Made by a program: the position numbers and the translations under genes. 21,508 nucleotides of DNA, from positions 1-21,508 of the forward strand of contig CAICTM010001851.1 in assembly GCA_903772945.1 (NCBI GenBank), in the 5' to 3' direction. The DNA is from Seminavis robusta. Taxonomy: Eukaryota > Bacillariophyta > Bacillariophyceae > Naviculales > Naviculaceae. The notes under the pieces were generated by a model that was not told the origin of the DNA, made no database searches, and was given only the letters and a program-made list of their open reading frames with translations. Below, one piece after another: positions 17,200 to 21,508 of the stretch; the stretch's first letter is position 1, and every line of letters begins with the position of its first letter.

Positions 17200-19419
17200 A
17201 TGCCGCCTCCGTCAACCGACGATATAGAGATCACCAACTACGATGTACTAGCTGATGAAGTCTCTAATCCTATATCATCAGGCGAGAGTGAAGTTGGATT
17301 GAGCTTGGCGGCTCACAGCTACCATGTGGGCAACAATCGATTGGAGGTTCTGTGCAATATTCAGGCACAGACCTTTAACGACCTTCTGGCCAAAAAAGAT
17401 GAGTCCGGCAGTTCTGCCCTTGTGGAGAGGATTATGAATATTGTGCAGAATCAGTGTGTCCCCAAAGGAAGATTTCTAGAGCGAAGCACGAAGGGAGAAT
17501 GGAAGGAAGTGGAAACAGAGAAGGCACGACTCCTCGTCCGTCAGGCTTTAGAAAACCAGGGCACCGCTACGACCACCACAAGACCCGGAGCAGCGAAGAA
17601 GGAGGAAGAGGCAGAAGCAGCAGAGATTCAACAAAAGAAGAAAGAATCAGATGCGGAGAAGAAACGTAGACGAAGGAGCTCGTTGCTGCGACGTTCTGTA
17701 TCGTCCAGTATGCTGCCCAACTTTGGAGACCTAGGCATGGCCGGTTTGGGCGGGAAACCCTTTGACGACAAGAAGAAGTCAACGCGCAGGGAGATTTCCC
17801 CTCAACCTTCTCCTGCTAATTCACGTGCTTCATCTCCGGTTCCACCCGCCGACAGATCTGGCCCTAGGCCTGCTTTTGGACGCTCTCAGTCCGTAGACAT
17901 GGGACAGGCCATCAGAGCTAAAAGGGACAGGAGGTTGGCCGTGTCAAATGCCCTAGAAGCAAATCCCCTTTTGGTGTCGGAACCTATGAAAATGGATGTG
18001 CTGCTCAATACGGCAAAAACTGCACTTCTCCCAGGTACTGATTTGCACGGAAACAATCGTTTACGGGTGATGGTGCAGATTCAGACAGGTGGTTACCAAG
18101 GAGCAGATGAGGAAACACAAACGAAAATGGCGGAATCCTTGTTGAACACTATCGAGAGCTTTTGGGGTGGCAGGATTCTCTCAAAAGTCCCTTCCAGGAA
18201 TAAATCCGCTGGTGATTCCTTCCTCAAACTTGACAAAGACCACTCCATTAGCGCCATGAAAAACTTGTTGAGTGGCAAGGCAGCGGAACAAGAAGAAGAG
18301 GCGACAATCGGAGAAGCCCCTGACCCAAAAATCAAGCAAGGACGCCGCGCTTCGCTCAAAGCAATTCAAAGTATTGCATCATCGGGGGCAACAGGGAGCT
18401 CGGCATCCATTCTTCCTAGTAGCCTTCCGGCGTTGCCAGCTGATATGCAGCATTTAAGGTCTGCAGCAGTGAAGAGTCTTCAAAAACGAAAGCAAAGGCA
18501 GGGTCTGAATAGTCGCATCCGTGGATTGACTGCAGACAAGGCGGCGGTCTTCCAAGACGGTAGCAGCAATGCATCTGTGATGTCGTCCTCGGTTGCGCCT
18601 GGGAAAACCTCGCCAATCCCTACAAAACTGGGTTCTCCCGTGCCTTCGGCGTCGAAGGTTATCAGCAATATGCCCTCTCACGCAATGCCACATATACAGC
18701 AATACCGACAAACGAGTAGTGGCGCGTCTGTGGCGAGTACTGCAAGCCAGATGAGTACAGCAAATTCATACTATCCCCCGCCTGGCAACTTCCAGCGACA
18801 GGGGAGTATTAGTAATGCATCCGTTGGCGGAATGTCGACTGGGAGTTCGAACACACAAATGACGATGAACACAATGAATGCGGCAAGAACCATGGCGGCT
18901 ATCAATTTAGGAGGCCGACAGAATCAGATGATGCACCCTGGCATGATGCAACCCTCTGGCATGGGTGGCCCGATGTTGGGCTCTGAGCTCCAGATTCCCG
19001 CAACCGTCATGAACGCACAACAACAACAGCACATGGCCGCACAACAACAGCAAATGGCCGCACAATTTCAACAAATGGCACCACAGCAGATGATGCCACA
19101 GATGCCCGCTTACCAGCAACGTGCGTCTGTTGTGATGTCATGTGTTCCGGAAGAGGTGTTCAACGCTGCGGCTGCCGCACCCTATTCACCACCACCTCTG
19201 ACAGCAGACCAGCTTTCCCAACTTAACCAGGGGTTGTCGCCTGATCCATATGATGGGGGTATCCAGGGAGTAAGGGCAGGTCCCCAAGATCGCACCAGTT
19301 TGTTGAATTCTACTGGTAGCGATGGATTGCCCAAGTTTGCACAAGGAGAGATGGAATTGCTCATCAAAGGGCTGGAAATGCAAGAGAATCAAGCACAGCA
19401 TCCAGGTCAGGGGCATTGA
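17200..19419 (+). CDS. Putative nuclear protein with two DUF6824-like domains and a Gln/Met-rich tail
   Basis: This intronless protein has 739 residues. Residues about 13-118 show the pattern of DUF6824, a domain of unknown function abundant in diatoms: DVL, H-x-GNNRL, IMNIVQNQ, GRFLE and EW-x-EV, ending in an RQAL helix. A second, weaker copy lies at about 265-358 (MDVLL, LHGNNRLRV, LLNTIESFWGGRIL). The GRG motif usual near the start of the domain is missing in both. Between them is a basic cluster (AEKKRRRRSS) that should act as a nuclear localisation signal, plus Ser/Pro-rich phosphorylation-like sites (RRSS, SPQPSP, SRASSP). The C-terminal half is low complexity, with Met- and Gln-rich runs near 600-650 (AQQQQ repeats) like those in activation domains. 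I infer a DNA- or chromatin-linked regulator. The biochemical role of DUF6824 is not established. Confidence 0.7.
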   Translation: MPPPSTDDIEITNYDVLADEVSNPISSGESEVGLSLAAHSYHVGNNRLEVLCNIQAQTFNDLLAKKDESGSSALVERIMNIVQNQCVPKGRFLERSTKGEWKEVETEKARLLVRQALENQGTATTTTRPGAAKKEEEAEAAEIQQKKKESDAEKKRRRRSSLLRRSVSSSMLPNFGDLGMAGLGGKPFDDKKKSTRREISPQPSPANSRASSPVPPADRSGPRPAFGRSQSVDMGQAIRAKRDRRLAVSNALEANPLLVSEPMKMDVLLNTAKTALLPGTDLHGNNRLRVMVQIQTGGYQGADEETQTKMAESLLNTIESFWGGRILSKVPSRNKSAGDSFLKLDKDHSISAMKNLLSGKAAEQEEEATIGEAPDPKIKQGRRASLKAIQSIASSGATGSSASILPSSLPALPADMQHLRSAAVKSLQKRKQRQGLNSRIRGLTADKAAVFQDGSSNASVMSSSVAPGKTSPIPTKLGSPVPSASKVISNMPSHAMPHIQQYRQTSSGASVASTASQMSTANSYYPPPGNFQRQGSISNASVGGMSTGSSNTQMTMNTMNAARTMAAINLGGRQNQMMHPGMMQPSGMGGPMLGSELQIPATVMNAQQQQHMAAQQQQMAAQFQQMAPQQMMPQMPAYQQRASVVMSCVPEEVFNAAAAAPYSPPPLTADQLSQLNQGLSPDPYDGGIQGVRAGPQDRTSLLNSTGSDGLPKFAQGEMELLIKGLEMQENQAQHPGQGH

Positions 19420-20087
19420 CGGAGGCATTGTGGGTGGCACAGGAGTGAGACTTCGTTGGCGCTGTGCAAATCAAGTTCGTGAAATAGATGTATGTTTGTA
19501 ACTAGTAGTAAGCGTGCGGGAAATGATTGGATACGAGATTTGACTGTGCGAGACGTCGACACATGGGGACTTTCGGATTGCTTGTGAAGCATGCATCTCA
19601 ACTTTTCAAGAAACCGGAAGAGCGCGTGCGAAGGTGTTGCCTTCCGCGTCAACCGAAGGATACAAAGGAGGGTGGAACTTCGTACATCGATAGAATAACG
19701 TGTCTAATAATGTGCTACCTGATCCCAAGTAGAACAGGTGTACCGTACGACTACCAGGTACTCGCTGCTAGCAAAAGCAACCCACAGCCGTCATGACTGG
19801 TTCCAATGGCTACAGGCATGTATCTATACAGTGCACTTACCGGTTTGAAAGCAGATTGCCTTCCTCTTCCTGACAGCATCAATTTTCAGAATTCCACAAT
19901 GCACCCCCGCAGCCAAACATGTCCAAGTGGCTGGCTGGCACCTCAAGGAAGAACTTGCACTGGCCCGTTCAGCCTTTCAAAGCGACCTTCCTGAAACCAG
20001 CAGCGGGGCATGTCTTCGCATCCCCAGGAAACAGTCTCCGAACCATATCTCCACTCCACAAGCTGGGCCCGTGACTTTATAGCTATG

Positions 20088-20110
20088 GCTAGCTAGTACT
20101 ACTAGCTAGC
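20088..20110. repeat. 23-bp perfect inverted repeat with one central base
   Basis: The left arm GCTAGCTAGTA (20088-20098) and right arm TACTAGCTAGC (20100-20110) are exact reverse complements around a single C. Confidence 0.9.
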
Positions 20111-20133
20111 AAAGGTGTGCTCCTCGATACTTT

Positions 20134-20150
20134 AATAAAATTATTTTATT
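20134..20150. terminator. AT palindrome with AATAAA on both strands
   Basis: AATAAAAT and ATTTTATT flank a single T. AATAAA is the eukaryotic poly(A) signal, so this could serve transcripts in either direction. It lies 715 bases after the upstream stop codon, which is far, so its use is uncertain. Confidence 0.25.
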
Positions 20151-20245
20151 GTAGTTACCTTGGGATCTCAGATCTCGGCTTGTGTTGCTATTGAATAATT
20201 CGTCAGAAGAAAAGCCATACCGGAATAGGTCGATGCCGTTGAACG

Positions 20246-20984
20246 ATGCTGTCTTTAGTGGAGATTGTCACATTGGCTGGTGCTTTTGCGGTTCGTAAGT
20301 CCCATCAAAGGATACCAGCAGTATCGAATAGTGCAGTATCGAACAGGCCTTTCAGTTACTTGCCGTTGCATGCCAGTCCGTCTGAAGAAGTACCACTAAT
20401 CATTAGAGAGTGGGAGTCAGGAGAAGGTCAAGGGATCCTCGACGTTCTAATGTCAGCGGACACTGAAGATACTTTCAATCCTGAAGGCACATTTGAAATG
20501 GACTGCTCGTCTGAATTCCTCTTGAAAAGAATGCTATGATCCTGAAGATGGCGGGTGCTTTCTCGTAGCAGAATTGGTCAACCCACCCGACGATGATTCC
20601 GCCATAGTTGGAACGGCAGGACTGATTGTGGGAACTCGGATACAATATCAGACTTCTGGTGCCTCGCAATCATCGGGTGGCATTACTGCCGCCATTCGAC
20701 GGTGCAGTTGCAGTCTTCCTTTACTGCTGGAGGTGGACGATGAAGCCAACCGGATGACTTGCAACAATATCTTGAAGCAATTATTGGTTTTTATCGAAGA
20801 ACGGGCTTTGCTTGCAAAGGCAACCCAAGTCATCACACTGGCATATCCCGATTCTACAATATCCTCATTTGCAAGTAGTAAGCCGAGCCCGAAAATCCTT
20901 GAGTCTCTGGGGTACCAAGTCCTTCCACAGCAACTTCCAGGTGTTGATGCTATACAATATGGAAAGGAGCTGGGGTACCGGTAA
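20246..20984 (+). pseudogene. GNAT-like acetyltransferase, predicted plastid-targeted, broken by a one-base frameshift
   Basis: Two frames encode one protein. The first runs from ATG 20246 to TGA 20537-20539. The second carries the sequel, YDPEDGGCFLVAE onward from about 20533, to TAA 20982-20984. They connect if one A is dropped from the AAAA run around 20525-20528. The joined protein would have about 245 residues. Residues 1-14 are a hydrophobic signal peptide ending in AGAFAV, close to the ASAFAP motif that directs diatom proteins across the plastid membranes, followed by a Ser/Arg-rich transit region. The rest has a GNAT-like layout: an IIREWE strand, a CFLVAE...VGTAGLIVGT hairpin, and a late helix with SPKILESLGYQ. 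The usual acetyl-CoA loop (Q/R-x2-G-x-G/A) is not clear, so the substrate and even the activity are uncertain. The break may be a sequencing error, a real mutation or a programmed shift. Confidence 0.5.
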
Positions 20985-21508
20985 GTCAGCGCCTCTATCC
21001 AAAGAAAGTGCGGGGAACTTCATTACACAGTCTCTTGGCCTGTAACTGGGGCAACTATTAATTTCTTCCTGATGCTCAGCAGGTGCAGATAGTAGTCTCA
21101 CCCATTCATACCTTAAAAGTGTCACTGGGACTGCGCAATTATTAGTCCATGCGAATCTCAGAATGACAAGCAGCAACAGTTGTCGCTTTCTCATGATGGA
21201 TCCTCTTTGAGAATTTTGTCAGTGCCAGCAACATCCAAGCCCAACGTAGAAAAAAAAACAAAGGCCCCAAGCTTGGCCGTTTCCATTTCGAGCTGTTGCT
21301 CTGTGGTGATTCTGCGATAATATTATTGTGTACTGATTAATCTAACGATCTAAGAGATGTAAAGTTTGTATTTCCAAATAAGTGAGCAGTTACTGATTAT
21401 TTTCTAGAATAAGCCTGCTAATTGTAAAGCTGTAAAGCTGAATTGTAAGCTGTATCCCGTCGCACTCCCTTACAGCTGAAATGAAGCTGGAGCAAGAAAC
21501 GATAGGAG
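20985..21508. other. Downstream region to the right edge, no gene seen
   Basis: This is AT-rich with an A-run at 21250-21260 and short direct repeats (GTAAAGCTGTAAAGCTG near 21424-21440). A minus-strand ORF (21194-20865) overlaps the GNAT-like gene antisense and has no domain. A potential donor, GTAAGT at 20981, overlaps the stop of that gene, so a further exon here is possible but not recognised. Confidence 0.35.

Larger units (their letters stand above)
19420..20245. other. Intergenic region with strong palindromes
   Basis: No supported gene; plus-strand ORFs at 19527-19796 and 19806-19994 lack domains. A 23-bp near-continuous palindrome lies at 20088-20110, followed by an AT palindrome at 20134-20150 that carries AATAAA on both strands. 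GTACCGTAC-like words lie at 19740-19762. Confidence 0.4.

Noticed and set aside
19527..19994. Two plus-strand ORFs after the DUF6824-like gene
   Set aside because: They have no domain, contain palindromic words of the intergenic type, and do not extend the upstream gene.
20865..21194. 109-codon minus-strand ORF with a hydrophobic start
   Set aside because: It lies antisense to the GNAT-like gene and downstream DNA; the hydrophobic start alone is weak support and no domain is seen.

Overview
The window looks like nuclear DNA of a diatom, most likely a pennate one. This is inferred from gene content: a Copia-type retroelement, a stand-alone LRR protein with an N-terminal membrane anchor, a protein with DUF6824-type domains (a family expanded in diatoms), a plastid presequence with an ASAFAP-like motif, and single short GT-AG introns. 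Genus and species cannot be fixed from the sequence alone.

Layout. Positions 1-1031 hold the 3' end of a decayed non-LTR-type retroelement protein, broken by two 1-nt frameshifts. Positions 1336-2730 hold a 5'-truncated but still open Copia pol remnant (reverse transcriptase and RNase H), followed by a polypurine tract and a probable 3' LTR from 2774 to about 3250. The unique genes follow. They are a class V aminotransferase (alanine/serine-glyoxylate type, one intron, 3716-5175); an LRR protein with a signal anchor (5896-7680); a 1102-residue protein with a predicted N-myristoylation site, a SAM domain, two GAF domains and two class III cyclase-homology domains (9027-12431, one intron); an unrecognised two-exon gene on the minus strand (13779-13035); a six-TM MntP/YtaF-like membrane protein (15389-16141); a 739-residue putative nuclear protein with two diverged DUF6824-like domains (17200-19419); and a predicted plastid-targeted GNAT-like protein whose frame is broken by a one-base slip in an A-run (20246-20984).

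The genes do not form an operon or an obvious pathway; each has its own flanks, as expected for a eukaryotic chromosome. The most interesting object is the SAM-GAF-GAF-cyclase-cyclase protein. It keeps the class III cyclase fold signatures twice in one chain, but both copies lack the expected metal-binding and transition-state residues. I infer a membrane-attached pseudo-cyclase sensor or scaffold.

The non-coding DNA is rich in short perfect palindromes built from CTAG, GTAC and ACTAGT cores, including a 23-bp one at 20088-20110 and a GTAGGATCCTAC box repeated 81 bp apart near 13.9 kb. No tRNA, rRNA, CRISPR array or complete transposon was seen.
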